From positions 1-46,168 of IMG/VR virus record IMGVR_UViG_3300028909_000034: DNA of 46,168 bases; one strand, written 5' to 3'. This document shows positions 25,173 to 31,543 of the stretch, one piece after another. Position 1 is the first letter of the stretch. Each line of letters opens with the position of its first letter. The notes beneath the pieces are model-generated. The model saw only the letters and a list, made by a program, of their open reading frames with translations, did no database searches and was not told where the DNA came from. A program made the position numbers and the translations under genes. The stretch is from a virus.

Positions 25173-25473
25173 TAGGGGGTAATGACAATGAGTAATCTAA
25201 TCTTTGATCTATTGTTTCCAGTAGATCATGCATCCACTATTCGTGATGTAAACGTGATACACTGCATGATAAACGCATTACATCATGCAGCACAGTCTGA
25301 TCAGCGGGGAGAGAAAAGCGGTTATTTGTCCACTGTACAACTTGTGAAGAATGGTCGTATTCACATGCAAACCAATGTGATACGTACCTATACTCCATCT
25401 ACTAAAGATGGAGTAATCATTCCATTCAATTGCAAGATTGATTGAATGGAGCTAGGCTACCCCCTAGCACAGC
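25166..25473. repeat. 16-bp inverted repeats flanking the 87-aa gene
   Basis: GCTGTGCTAGGGGGTA (25166-25181) and its exact reverse complement (25458-25473) bracket the gene at 25182-25445. The left copy holds that gene's ribosome site; in mRNA the right copy could pair with it and with part of the local hairpin. Confidence 0.7.
25182..25445 (+). CDS. first rightward gene, hypothetical, 87 aa
   Basis: Starts MTMSNLIFDLLFPVDHAS behind GCTAGGGGGTA, an unusual but strong ribosome site. The protein looks globular, with helix INALHHAAQSDQ and a beta-rich second half (STVQLVKNGRIHMQTNVIRT). No family recognised. Being the first gene after the leader, it may be expressed immediately on infection. 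Its ribosome site is in a 16-bp repeat whose complement follows the stop codon, a possible translational lock. Confidence 0.6.
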   Translation: MTMSNLIFDLLFPVDHASTIRDVNVIHCMINALHHAAQSDQRGEKSGYLSTVQLVKNGRIHMQTNVIRTYTPSTKDGVIIPFNCKID

Positions 25474-25483
25474 TTAAGGCTGT
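25469..25483 (+). other. hairpin before AGGAG of the 172-aa gene
   Basis: ACAGC and GCTGT pair around TTAAG, ending two bases before AGGAG (25486-25490). This sequence is also the right arm of the 16-bp inverted repeat, so two competing pairings are possible. Confidence 0.4.
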
Positions 25484-25496
25484 ACAGGAGAATACA

Positions 25497-26015
25497 ATGA
25501 AGAATGAGACAATGACAGAGCAACTGTCAAACGTGACAGTCGCAAGTGTGACGCCAGTAATACTTAGCGTTGCAAGTTTCAACCCTATGGATGTGCTGAG
25601 CGAGAGGCAGAAAATCGCCCTCGCTTCACGCTGGGCCGCGCTGAAAGACAGCGAGCGGGATCAGTATACAGAGTATGCGCAAATGGGCGTCACCGATAGC
25701 GCTACGCTGTATACGATTCACGCGATCAAGGCAGAAGCTGATTCGAAGATCTTCAGCGAGAGCCGCGCGGTGTATCTAGGGACGTTGGCTCAATGGTATC
25801 TGAGCCTTATCAGCGGCGAAAAAGCGATCAAGGATTTCGCTGAGAACGAACTAGGCAAGCTTCGCGATATTACCAGCGGTACGCAACAGAGTACGCTGCT
25901 TTCCGCACTCAAAGCGAAGCTTCTGGACAAGCGTACGTTCTTACCAGAAGTACAGGAGAAAGCTTTCCGCGCATTGTGCCGTTTCTACGGCTTTGACGTT
26001 AACATGATTAAGTAA
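25497..26015 (+). CDS. hypothetical early protein, 172 aa
   Basis: I chose ATG at 25497 (MKNETMTEQ) because AGGAG sits 6 bases upstream; the frame is open farther upstream but covers the leader structure. Mainly helical, with ERQKIALASRWAALKDSERDQY and a C-terminal FLPEVQEKAFRALCRFYGFD. No domain recognised. GC-richer and more regular than neighbours. Likely a host-interaction protein; not shown. Confidence 0.7.
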   Translation: MKNETMTEQLSNVTVASVTPVILSVASFNPMDVLSERQKIALASRWAALKDSERDQYTEYAQMGVTDSATLYTIHAIKAEADSKIFSESRAVYLGTLAQWYLSLISGEKAIKDFAENELGKLRDITSGTQQSTLLSALKAKLLDKRTFLPEVQEKAFRALCRFYGFDVNMIK

Positions 26016-26036
26016 CCACGCAACCACGGCCAACTT

Positions 26037-26098
26037 ACTGACAGGCTACAGTAGCATGGAAGGATGCTACAGAGTGGCCTGTCAGTGTGCTTGCACAC
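26037..26098 (+). other. stem-loop leader element
   Basis: Perfect 10-bp outer stem ACTGACAGGC (26037-26046) with GCCTGTCAGT (26077-26086), enclosing a perfect 7-bp hairpin GTAGCAT/ATGCTAC (26051-26070). A second perfect hairpin GTGTGC-TT-GCACAC (26085-26098) overlaps its end by two bases and leads into AGGAG and the start codon at 26113. Confidence 0.6.
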
Positions 26099-26112
26099 TT
26101 TAGGAGAATACT

Positions 26113-26307
26113 ATGGACTCTCTCTCTTTTAAGCCACACCCTTTCTGCTATTGGTGTAGGACTCTGACTTCTCACACTCTCTCTGAGCATGAGCATAGCG
26201 TGAGATTGAACACGCCAGATGAGAATCCTCTCTCTCACGAGCCAAAACATCCTACCGATGCGGTGGCGTATGATATAACGAAACCGTTCTCTACTGATAA
26301 GGCGTAG
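26113..26307 (+). CDS. small zinc-motif protein, 64 aa
   Basis: AGGAGAATACT precedes the ATG. The protein contains CYWCRTLTSHTLSEHEH, i.e. Cys-x2-Cys followed by several His, a credible single zinc site, then a polar tail. No family name. It is introduced by a double stem-loop leader. Confidence 0.65.
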   Translation: MDSLSFKPHPFCYWCRTLTSHTLSEHEHSVRLNTPDENPLSHEPKHPTDAVAYDITKPFSTDKA

Positions 26308-26595
26308 CCGAACAGTGATTTAGCGCGCTGGTGACAGTTCAAGGATGCGAAAACTTGGGTAAGGCGTTTGTTTTCAGGAGTTTGGGCTAGGCTCCCTACT
26401 ACGGGTAGAAAAAAAGTTGCCGTGGTGAGGTGCCTACCCGAAAAAGGCCCGCCGCAGACATATGGTAAACAGTATTCTTATCTCTGTCAACGTCAACAAA
26501 TGTCATCTAAAAAATAATATTATATATAGTAGTATATATAAAGAACAAAAAGGATTTCTCTCTTTGGGAGTTGGTTCTATGGTTTTACACGGCGG

Positions 26596-26638
26596 CCTCG
26601 CCGGAGGTGAAGCGACCTCACCGGCGGGGTGTTTTTTC
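26596..26638 (+). terminator. intrinsic terminator
   Basis: CCTCGCCGG pairs with CCGGCGGGG (9 bp, one G-U) and continues with AGGT/ACCT around GAAGCG, with a two-base bulge; it is followed by TGTTTTTTCT. A classical GC-rich stem plus U-run ending the first rightward transcript. Confidence 0.8.
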
Positions 26639-26723
26639 TACCCGTAAGGGCAGGGGCAAGCTAAGCCGATGAATCCAAAGGGCTTAGCCAAGGAGTTTGA
26701 TTCTTGACCTGTCACCAGCCGCC

Positions 26724-26753
26724 TTGACAAGCCGCGCCAGAGGCACGTATACT
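26724..26753 (+). promoter_or_regulatory. sigma-70 promoter
   Basis: TTGACA (26724-26729), 18-bp GC-rich spacer, TATACT (26748-26753). Start expected near 26760, 17 bases ahead of the ATG at 26777. It follows the terminator at 26596-26638. Confidence 0.75.
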
Positions 26754-26776
26754 TGTAAGAGTGAGGGCAGACACAA

Positions 26777-27379
26777 ATGAGTTTTGGTAAAGCGGTAAAA
26801 AGAACACAGATACCTGAGTATACGGAATACTGTGCGGCGATGCTTGTGTATAAGAAAGATTGTAGCGCGCATCAGATGCTTATGCGTAAGCTGAAACATC
26901 TTAAAGACTCAACGAACGTGCTTGAGAGAGCGCAGTTTTATGATGAGAGAGCAAAGTTCTCTCAAGCGTGTAAGAATTTTCACAATGCACGAAAGAACTA
27001 TGAAACTGCTGTAGCTATGGCAGAGATCAAAGCCAAAGGAGTTGATCTCTCTTTGGTAGAGATAGCCAAGATTATGAATATCACGATTCCGTTGTCTATG
27101 GCACAGATTATAGAAGCTGAGAAGAAAGAACGTGTCTTAGCGTCTGTGACACAGGAGCAATGGGATATGTTGGAAGAGGCTCAGAAGATCAGGAGAAACA
27201 GAGGCAGTCTCAAGGATAGTTTTCTTGCAGACAAGAACTCTGGTCATTCTGTGTTAAAGGAAGATCCTACGTTGAATGATTTTGAGGATCTTCCTGAGCC
27301 GGCGCTTGCGCCTGCGATAGCTGAACCTGTGGACGCTGATACCAGCATAGAGTTTGATCCAGAGTTTGATAAGCTATAG
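26777..27379 (+). CDS. hypothetical early protein, 200 aa
   Basis: First gene behind the promoter at 26724. The first 100 residues are helical and basic (KKDCSAHQMLMRKLKHLKDS, ARKNYETAVAMAEIKAK); the segment LSLVEIAKIMNITIPLSMAQII could be a helix-turn-helix; the last 40 residues are acidic and proline-rich. This resembles small DNA-binding or host-binding phage proteins, but no family was recognised. Confidence 0.7.
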   Translation: MSFGKAVKRTQIPEYTEYCAAMLVYKKDCSAHQMLMRKLKHLKDSTNVLERAQFYDERAKFSQACKNFHNARKNYETAVAMAEIKAKGVDLSLVEIAKIMNITIPLSMAQIIEAEKKERVLASVTQEQWDMLEEAQKIRRNRGSLKDSFLADKNSGHSVLKEDPTLNDFEDLPEPALAPAIAEPVDADTSIEFDPEFDKL

Positions 27380-27381
27380 CA

Positions 27382-27393
27382 GCAGCTTGCTGC
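27382..27393 (+). other. two-base-loop hairpin GCAGC-TT-GCTGC
   Basis: Perfect 5-bp hairpin 11 bases before AAGGAG (27405-27410) and a six-codon ORF. The same 12-base sequence recurs at 35803-35814. Confidence 0.4.
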
Positions 27394-27408
27394 CGCCGGA
27401 AAGAAAGG

Positions 27409-27506
27409 AGAACAAGCCTATGCGTCAGCATAGAGGTTAAAGCTGACTATACTCAATAGAGGAGAGAAATCCTCTGGCAGACAAGTCACGACTCGGTGCT
27501 TGTTCT
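27409..27506 (+). other. structured intergenic element A
   Basis: Outer 9-bp stem AGAACAAGC (27409-27417) with GCTTGTTCT (27498-27506). Inside: a perfect 6-bp hairpin CTATGC-GTCA-GCATAG (27418-27433), stacked directly on the outer arm, and AGAGGA/TCCTCT (27458-27475) around GAGAAA. Confidence 0.6.
27420..27440 (+). CDS. possible six-codon leader peptide (MRQHRG)
   Basis: AAGGAG lies 9 bases before ATG CGT CAG CAT AGA GGT TAA. The coding bases form the hairpin 27418-27433, so translation would open this structure. Could be a leader peptide or chance. Confidence 0.25.
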   Translation: MRQHRG

Positions 27507-27507
27507 G

Positions 27508-27616
27508 CCATAGCAGCAGGAAGAGTTGCGGATTTGTTTAACCTAGCTTTCTTCGGTATTCATATGATACCGGCACTGACTAGCACAAGTCTTAGATACT
27601 GGCCCTGCTGCTATGG
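27508..27616 (+). other. structured intergenic element B
   Basis: Perfect 13-bp outer stem CCATAGCAGCAGG (27508-27520) with CCTGCTGCTATGG (27604-27616), enclosing a hairpin CGGTAT/ATACCG (27554-27572). It follows element A after one base and precedes the gene at 27659 by 42 bases. Confidence 0.65.
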
Positions 27617-27658
27617 GAGCGCATCGCATCTAAAGCGTTTCGCACAAGGAGAATTTAG

Positions 27659-27847
27659 ATGATCTTGAAAACAGTCAAGGTAGTAGACAAACGCCAATGT
27701 TTCAAAAACAATCCTCAAGGTGAAGAGACTGAGATACAGTATCTTGTCACTTTCAGAAATCTTGGTTGCGAGCATGTAACAGAAGACTTGTTTAATGCTG
27801 TGAGCCTTGGACAAGAATTCCAGCTCGAATTAACAGAGGTGAGATAA
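27659..27847 (+). CDS. small hypothetical protein, 62 aa
   Basis: AAGGAGAATTTAG precedes the ATG. Beta-rich sequence (TVKVVDKRQCF, EIQYLVTFRNLG, EFQLELTEVR) that reads like a small OB- or SH3-type barrel. Ends four bases into the start of the next gene. No family recognised. Confidence 0.65.
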   Translation: MILKTVKVVDKRQCFKNNPQGEETEIQYLVTFRNLGCEHVTEDLFNAVSLGQEFQLELTEVR

Positions 27848-28086
27848 TGAACACACCTCGTTGGTGGATTAATCTCTGTTGGCGTATCGGCGGTTTCTAC
27901 GCTGATCGTGTGCGTGATCCATATCTCATGCTGGCTCATGCACAGTCACATTTACTGAGCGAGTTTGCATCACAAGCCAGCGTTAAAGAACGCGGCGCGT
28001 TAACTCCAGCTCAGTATGAGGCACTCTCTATCATAGAAGAGTGTCGTAGACCGCTACTTGGCAGTGTAAGTGTATGGGTAGCATAA
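27847..28086 (+). CDS. small hypothetical protein, 79 aa
   Basis: Tryptophan-rich N-terminus (MNTPRWWINLCWRIGGFYADR) then helices ending ALSIIEECRRPLLGSVSVWVA. The start overlaps the previous stop codon. No family recognised; could attach to the membrane by the N-terminus. Confidence 0.65.
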   Translation: MNTPRWWINLCWRIGGFYADRVRDPYLMLAHAQSHLLSEFASQASVKERGALTPAQYEALSIIEECRRPLLGSVSVWVA

Positions 28087-28129
28087 CCACAACTCCGCTG
28101 CCGCCGAGAAGATAGCAGGTGATAGCTTT

Positions 28130-28333
28130 ATGCCACAAATCAAACGACAACCGACGTGTATATGTGGACATGTACAAGACAAACACTATAAACTCATCGG
28201 CGTATGTGATGCACAGGATGTGTTTACAGGAGCATCTTGTGCGTGTCCTCGTTTTCGACAGTCAATACAGTCTCTAAAGGAGCAGGAGAATCAACATGGC
28301 AATCAGCAAAACAGCAAAGAAAACAACGCCTAA
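28130..28333 (+). CDS. small CxCGH zinc-motif protein, 67 aa
   Basis: Contains CICGHVQDKH, then C-x-C-x2-F (GASCACPRF). The same order is found in the C-terminal half of the protein at 35383-35625 (CTCGHAREDH...CGCSCF). This is a recurrent small zinc module in phage proteins, function unknown. A polar Gln/Asn tail follows, overlapping the next gene. Confidence 0.7.
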   Translation: MPQIKRQPTCICGHVQDKHYKLIGVCDAQDVFTGASCACPRFRQSIQSLKEQENQHGNQQNSKENNA

Positions 28334-28616
28334 GCTACAGTATGTGATCGTGCGTACTTACTCCGCTGGCGTATTCGCAGGTTATCTCAAGCACCGTGAA
28401 GGCAAAGAGGTAACTCTCACGCAAGCTCGCCGTCTTTGGTATTGGGATGGTGCAGCCTCACTCTCACAACTTGCTATGGAAGGCACTTCAAAACCTCAAA
28501 ACTGTAAGTTTCCTCCTATCGTTGATAAGCAGATTCTTACAGAAGCAATTGAGATTATCAATTGTTCTATGGCTGCTCAAACTTCTATTGAAGGAGTAAA
28601 GGTATGGAGAGCTTAA
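28296..28616 (+). CDS. DUF6948-like protein, 106 aa
   Basis: The central sequence YVIVRTYSAGVFAGYL, then GKEVTLTQARRLWYWDGAAS and LSQLAMEGTSKPQNCKFP, matches a phage/plasmid family I know as DUF6948, function unknown. Start overlaps the preceding gene by 38 bases; AGGAG lies upstream inside that gene. Its end overlaps the start of the glycine-repeat gene. Confidence 0.75.
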   Translation: MAISKTAKKTTPKLQYVIVRTYSAGVFAGYLKHREGKEVTLTQARRLWYWDGAASLSQLAMEGTSKPQNCKFPPIVDKQILTEAIEIINCSMAAQTSIEGVKVWRA

Positions 28617-28831
28617 AAAAGGGCTCTGGCTCTGGCTCTGGCGCTGGCTCTGGCTCTGGCAATGGCTATGGCTATGGCACTGGCACTGGCAATGGCACTG
28701 GCAATGGCTTTGGTTATGGCAATGGCTCTGACTATCTCTATGGCACTGGCTATGGCGATGGCTCTGGCTATGGCGATGGCTATGGCGATGGCTATGGCGA
28801 TGGCTATGGCGATGGCTATGGCGATGGCTAA
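28604..28831 (+). CDS. Gly-X dipeptide-repeat protein, 75 aa
   Basis: After MESLKK the protein is a strict alternation of glycine with S, A, N, Y, T, F, L or D, ending in five near-identical GYGD blocks (12-bp DNA unit GGCTATGGCGAT). Every glycine is GGC and nearly every partner codon ends in T. AAGGAG precedes the ATG, which overlaps the end of the DUF6948-like gene. Such Gly/Tyr/Ser repeats are disordered and may self-associate. All other frames are also open only because of the repeat. Confidence 0.65.
   Translation: MESLKKGSGSGSGAGSGSGNGYGYGTGTGNGTGNGFGYGNGSDYLYGTGYGDGSGYGDGYGDGYGDGYGDGYGDG
28621..28830 (+). repeat. hexamer/dodecamer coding repeat
   Basis: About 35 copies of GGC-NNT (6 bp), becoming a regular 12-bp repeat GGCTATGGCGAT toward the 3' end. 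Likely to expand and shrink by slippage in multiples of 6, keeping the frame. Confidence 0.8.
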
Positions 28832-28839
28832 TCTCAACA

Positions 28840-28930
28840 AGCAGAGGCACTTGCTCTGCTTTAGCCCCTCAAACGTAAGAAGCTACTGATAGATTCTTAC
28901 ACACAGAGATTCACTCTCTAGGGGCTAAAG
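28840..28930 (+). other. structured intergenic element
   Basis: Hairpin AGCAGAG/CTCTGCT (28840-28860) overlaps by two bases an 11-bp outer stem CTTTAGCCCCT (28859-28869) with AGGGGCTAAAG (28920-28930), which encloses GTAAGAA/TTCTTAC (28875-28900). AAGGAG of the next gene follows 14 bases later. Confidence 0.6.
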
Positions 28931-28956
28931 GAGCGCAAGTCTCCAAGGAGAATAGT

Positions 28957-29190
28957 ATGTATGATCCTATCACAGCGGCCACGCCGCCGCCGGAAACAGA
29001 AGTTCTGGACGCTAAGAATACGAGAGTTTTTAATGAAGCTCGTATCAGTATCGAGAATCTACATCGTGACTATACAATGAATCACGGTACGTTGTATCGT
29101 CGTGATATTCGCATGAACAAAGCGGAGAAGAAAGCCGCAAAACGTCGTCGGCATACGCTGGCGAGAAAGGCACACGAGGTCACAGCGTAG
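28957..29190 (+). CDS. small basic hypothetical protein, 77 aa
   Basis: AAGGAGAATAGT before the ATG. N-terminus polar and Pro-rich, C-terminal half strongly basic (MNKAEKKAAKRRRHTLARKAH), so nucleic-acid binding is plausible. No family recognised. Two bases separate it from the next gene. Confidence 0.65.
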   Translation: MYDPITAATPPPETEVLDAKNTRVFNEARISIENLHRDYTMNHGTLYRRDIRMNKAEKKAAKRRRHTLARKAHEVTA

Positions 29191-29191
29191 C

Positions 29192-29692
29192 ATGGCTAGC
29201 TATAACAGTCCACTGAATCATCTTCAAGCAAAGAATTTTGCTAGCGCTTTACACGCATTAGCTTCATTCTACGAAACGCATCCAGAGTTTGAAGCGCCTT
29301 ATATCCCAGTCATGGGCGTGTATTTTCTGGATGCTGAGTCAATCAAAGCTGCCGCGGCGTTGCCGGGAATCGACAAAGATAAGGACTACAGCGACACAGA
29401 TATGTATCTGAAGCTAAAAATTCCTTATACCGAGATTCTCAACGACGAAGGCACGACAGAAACAGGCTTCGTTCAACTCAACTTTCACACTGCTCGCACA
29501 AACGTTTGCACAAAGAAAGTAACAGGAAAGAAACTCGTAGCTGAGCAGGTTATTCCTGGCTATGCTTCGAGAGTTATTCCTGAGCACGAAGAAGATGTAG
29601 TAGAATGGGATTGTCACTCTTTGCTTGCGCCTGAGCCTGAAGCTGAGACTCTTGAGCTTCCTCAAGTAGAAGCTGACGCTGAAGTAATCTAA
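29192..29692 (+). CDS. hypothetical early protein, 166 aa
   Basis: Starts MASYNSPLNHLQAKNF right after the previous stop, probably by coupling. Globular, with helix ASALHALASFYETHPEFEAP and beta-rich middle (GFVQLNFHTARTNVCTKKV); the last 25 residues are acidic. No family recognised. Confidence 0.7.
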   Translation: MASYNSPLNHLQAKNFASALHALASFYETHPEFEAPYIPVMGVYFLDAESIKAAAALPGIDKDKDYSDTDMYLKLKIPYTEILNDEGTTETGFVQLNFHTARTNVCTKKVTGKKLVAEQVIPGYASRVIPEHEEDVVEWDCHSLLAPEPEAETLELPQVEADAEVI

Positions 29693-29703
29693 CTCTTCAT
29701 AGC

Positions 29704-29754
29704 CCACGCCGTAGGCCATAATCTGATTAGCCTATTTTACACCCTACGGCGTGG
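29704..29754 (+). other. 12-bp stem-loop after the 166-aa gene
   Basis: CCACGCCGTAGG (29704-29715) pairs perfectly with CCTACGGCGTGG (29743-29754); inside is TAAT-CTG-ATTA. No U-run, so a processing or stability element rather than a typical terminator. Confidence 0.55.
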
Positions 29755-29770
29755 CGTATATAGCTTGCTT

Positions 29771-29877
29771 TCTGTAGGATGGTAGCACAGTCAATAACAT
29801 AGAGGGAAACAATCTTAGTGTAACAGCTAAGTATGTTATTGCTGACCTCGGCTACCATCCTACAGAGCGCACGCTCT
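29771..29877 (+). other. long rod-like RNA element plus hairpin
   Basis: Perfect 16-bp outer stem TCTGTAGGATGGTAGC (29771-29786) with its complement at 29851-29866; a 10-bp middle stem CAATAACATA (29792-29801) with TATGTTATTG (29832-29841); a 5-bp inner stem CTTAG/CTAAG. A second hairpin AGAGCG-CA-CGCTCT (29864-29877) overlaps its end and precedes AAGGAG by three bases. Confidence 0.7.
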
Positions 29878-29891
29878 ACAAGGAGAATGAG

Positions 29892-30082
29892 ATGGGAAAC
29901 TAACTGCCAGACAGCGATTTTTTGCTTTTTTACCCGACAAGTTGCGAGATGATTTTATCTTCGAGATCGTCAAAGCTCACGATAACGCATATGAAGATCG
30001 TGAGATTGTTGAGATTGTATACAACTTCACTACAAAAGTAGTAAAACATTTTGAAAATCTGGTGAATGAAAATGAACAGTAA
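29892..30082 (+). pseudogene. small gene interrupted by a one-base frameshift near its start
   Basis: AAGGAG leads to ATG GGA AAC TAA (29892), only three codons. One base out of frame, the sequence reads on as KLTARQRFFAFLPDKLRDDF and continues to ENLVNENEQ with stop at 30080-30082, a convincing 60-residue protein with no start codon of its own. Adding one A to the GGGAAAC run would give MGKLTARQRFF... Either a sequencing error in the run, a real mutation, or programmed shifting. Function unknown. Confidence 0.55.
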
Positions 30083-30155
30083 GCTACAGTTTAGCCCAGC
30101 AATCTTCTTCTCGCTCGTTGTAATTGGCCTAGTCGTAGGCTGGTTTTTGGGCTAG
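30066..30155 (+). CDS. single-membrane-span peptide, 29 aa
   Basis: Two in-frame ATGs (30066, 30072) open MKMNSKLQFSPAIFFSLVVI then GLVVGWFLG and TAG. Almost the whole peptide is one hydrophobic helix with a basic N-terminus. It overlaps the end of the frameshifted gene. Could be a small membrane effector or lysis/superinfection peptide; nothing proves translation beyond the coupling overlap. Confidence 0.5.
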   Translation: MKMNSKLQFSPAIFFSLVVIGLVVGWFLG

Positions 30156-30204
30156 AAAGTCGCCTTGACCCGCACATTTCACGGTCTTTAGGCCCATTTC
30201 TCAC

Positions 30205-30233
30205 TTGACAACCCGGCGGTGCCGGTGTACCAT
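30205..30233 (+). promoter_or_regulatory. sigma-70-like promoter
   Basis: TTGACA (30205-30210), 17-bp GC-rich spacer, TACCAT (30228-30233). Start near 30240, 14 bases before ATG of the 82-aa gene. Confidence 0.6.
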
Positions 30234-30253
30234 TAGTAGATGGAGCAACCCAA

Positions 30254-30502
30254 ATGCCAGAACAGCAACAACCAGCAGCTTCTACAGTTCCCACTGTCTT
30301 TCCACACGAGCTGACACTCTCTCTCACTCTCAAACTCTCTGTCATTGATGCAGATGATCTCAAATACTACACCAGCATTGGCTTCAAAGCTGACTTGTTT
30401 GATATTCTCTGCGAAGCAACGAACATGGATCTTATCTCTATCAACGATAAGACACTTGAGCAAATCCGGCTTGAGCTTTCAAAAGCTGAAGGAATAAGCT
30501 AA
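30254..30502 (+). CDS. hypothetical early protein, 82 aa
   Basis: Starts MPEQQQPAASTVPTVFPHEL just behind the promoter at 30205 with GGAG upstream. After a Pro/Gln-rich leader it has LTLSLTLKLSVIDADDLKYY and helices to the end (KTLEQIRLELSKAEG). No family recognised; independent promoter suggests strong early expression. Confidence 0.65.
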   Translation: MPEQQQPAASTVPTVFPHELTLSLTLKLSVIDADDLKYYTSIGFKADLFDILCEATNMDLISINDKTLEQIRLELSKAEGIS

Positions 30503-30839
30503 GAGTCTCAGAGCAGCACTGTTTCTAGAACGGTGCATAAGCCTTAGAGGGTGAAACCTACCCAGTGGTTTGACGTTGGTAGTACAGAGAGGAAACTACC
30601 AAAGAATACATTCACTATCACTGTGAGATGCTTTCCAAGAGCGTAAACAGCAGTGGTGTATTCTTTAGGACTCAGACGAAAAGACTCTTCATCCAGATGC
30701 TTATCTAGCGATCCGCTTCTGGAGATTCTCCTCTTTTCCTGAGTCCTAAAGAGTACACGCAGCCAAGGCTGCTACTCTAAGTCTCCTATTAGAGGAGAAT
30801 CTAACAAGGAAGCGCCACGGCGCTAAGGAGCATTACGTA
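30503..30839 (+). other. 337-nt structured leader of the 209-aa gene
   Basis: No gene. Elements in order: hairpin GCACTGTT/AACGGTGC; TTGGTAGT/ACTACCAA; AAGAATACA (30602-30610) able to pair with TGTATTCTT (30657-30665); the latter also starts a 19-bp stem 30657-30675 with 30739-30757 (one G-U); hairpin GCAGCC-AA-GGCTGC (30759-30772); TCTCCT/AGGAGA (30783-30799) hiding an AGGAG; and AGCGCC-AC-GGCGCT (30811-30824) directly before AAGGAG. Confidence 0.65.
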
Positions 30840-31469
30840 ATGGCTACAAACGCAGTCGTACCGGAGCAGACTGGGTCTATTTCAACGCAGAAGCAGACCT
30901 ATCGTTTCTATGTCAAGACTGACACTGACACAGAAGGCAAGACAACTATTACAAAGAAGTCATCTGTCGCAGAGACGGACAAGAAAGCGCCGGCAACGTT
31001 GAAGGATGGCACCAAGAATCCTAGCGCCGGTTTGTCTGATAACTGGGCAAAGCTGGAAGCAGAAGGCTACACGCTTCTGTCAGAGAATGAGTTTATCAAA
31101 TACAGCGTCAAGACTGTAGAAGCGGCGCGGCTTTTGGTGCCTGATGAGACTCAGTTTGTTTACATCTTCCAAAGCGGCTTGAATTATCTCCAGAACGCGA
31201 AAGCCAATGGAATTATGACGGCGCTCAAGGAAGGGACCAGCGAGCCGGAGCCGTTGTATAATCAACTCGTTATTGACCTCGCCAAGGGCGTGGACGAAGA
31301 GGGCTCTTATAGTATCAATGAAGCACCCACTCGCCGCACTCTGTCTGACGAAGACAAGCTCCGTAAGCAACTCACTGCTATGGGTGTGCCTGCTGACAAG
31401 CAAGAGGCTGTATTGGCTGCTATGCTTGCTGCTATGGTGACATCGGAAGAGGAAACTGTTACGGCGTAA
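30840..31469 (+). CDS. hypothetical protein, 209 aa
   Basis: AAGGAG lies 9 bases before ATG. The sequence has a polar N-terminal half (TYRFYVKTDTDTEGKTTITK) and helical C-terminal half; residues 175-200 (DKLRKQLTAMGVPADKQEAV then LAAMLAAMV) look like a small helical domain. No family recognised. Flanked on both sides by the two most structured gaps of the genome, which suggests tight control and high expression. Confidence 0.7.
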   Translation: MATNAVVPEQTGSISTQKQTYRFYVKTDTDTEGKTTITKKSSVAETDKKAPATLKDGTKNPSAGLSDNWAKLEAEGYTLLSENEFIKYSVKTVEAARLLVPDETQFVYIFQSGLNYLQNAKANGIMTALKEGTSEPEPLYNQLVIDLAKGVDEEGSYSINEAPTRRTLSDEDKLRKQLTAMGVPADKQEAVLAAMLAAMVTSEEETVTA

Positions 31470-31506
31470 CTTTATCTCATGTGCTAGTGTCAGTGAGTAG
31501 CTGATC

Positions 31507-31543
31507 TACAGGAGCAAGGATTTAAACGGGCCTTGCTCCTGTA
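31507..31543 (+). terminator. 13-bp stem-loop after the 209-aa gene
   Basis: TACAGGAGCAAGG (31507-31519) pairs perfectly with CCTTGCTCCTGTA (31531-31543); the loop holds TTTAAAC. Followed by TCTTTAATATAG, a poor U-run, so termination is possible but not certain; it may be a processing site. Confidence 0.45.

Larger units (their letters stand above)
24463..25181. other. 719-bp divergent intergenic region; candidate origin and leader
   Basis: No believable gene. It contains the leftward promoter, an AT-rich stretch (24565-24640), four 18-bp tandem repeats (24711-24782), an inverted repeat AGATTG/CAATCT around AACGTTGA (24961-24980), a perfect hairpin GCGTA-GTC-TACGC near 25000, and the structured leader of the first rightward gene. 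A rightward promoter must lie here; TTGACA at 24971-24976 has only poor -10 partners (TATAGC at 14 bp, TAGCGC at 16 bp). Confidence 0.6.
26308..26776. other. 469-bp gap with terminator, AT-rich DNA and promoter
   Basis: No believable gene. From left: a 7-bp inverted repeat CGGGTAG/CTACCCG (26402-26440), a very AT-rich palindromic stretch (26508-26545), an intrinsic terminator (26596-26638), then a strong sigma-70 promoter (26724-26753). It divides the first small gene group from the next transcription unit. Confidence 0.6.

Noticed and set aside
25166-25473. Insertion sequence bounded by inverted repeats
   Set aside because: The 87-aa product has no transposase motif and no target-site duplication is seen next to the repeats.
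26462-26647. 61-codon plus-strand frame
   Set aside because: It covers AT-rich DNA and the whole intrinsic terminator and has no ribosome site.
28488-28889. Long frames on both strands across the repeat (His-Ser/Arg, Ala-Met, Ala-Ile repeats)
   Set aside because: The 6-bp repeat keeps all frames open automatically. Only the Gly-X frame has a Shine-Dalgarno and an overlap with the preceding gene.
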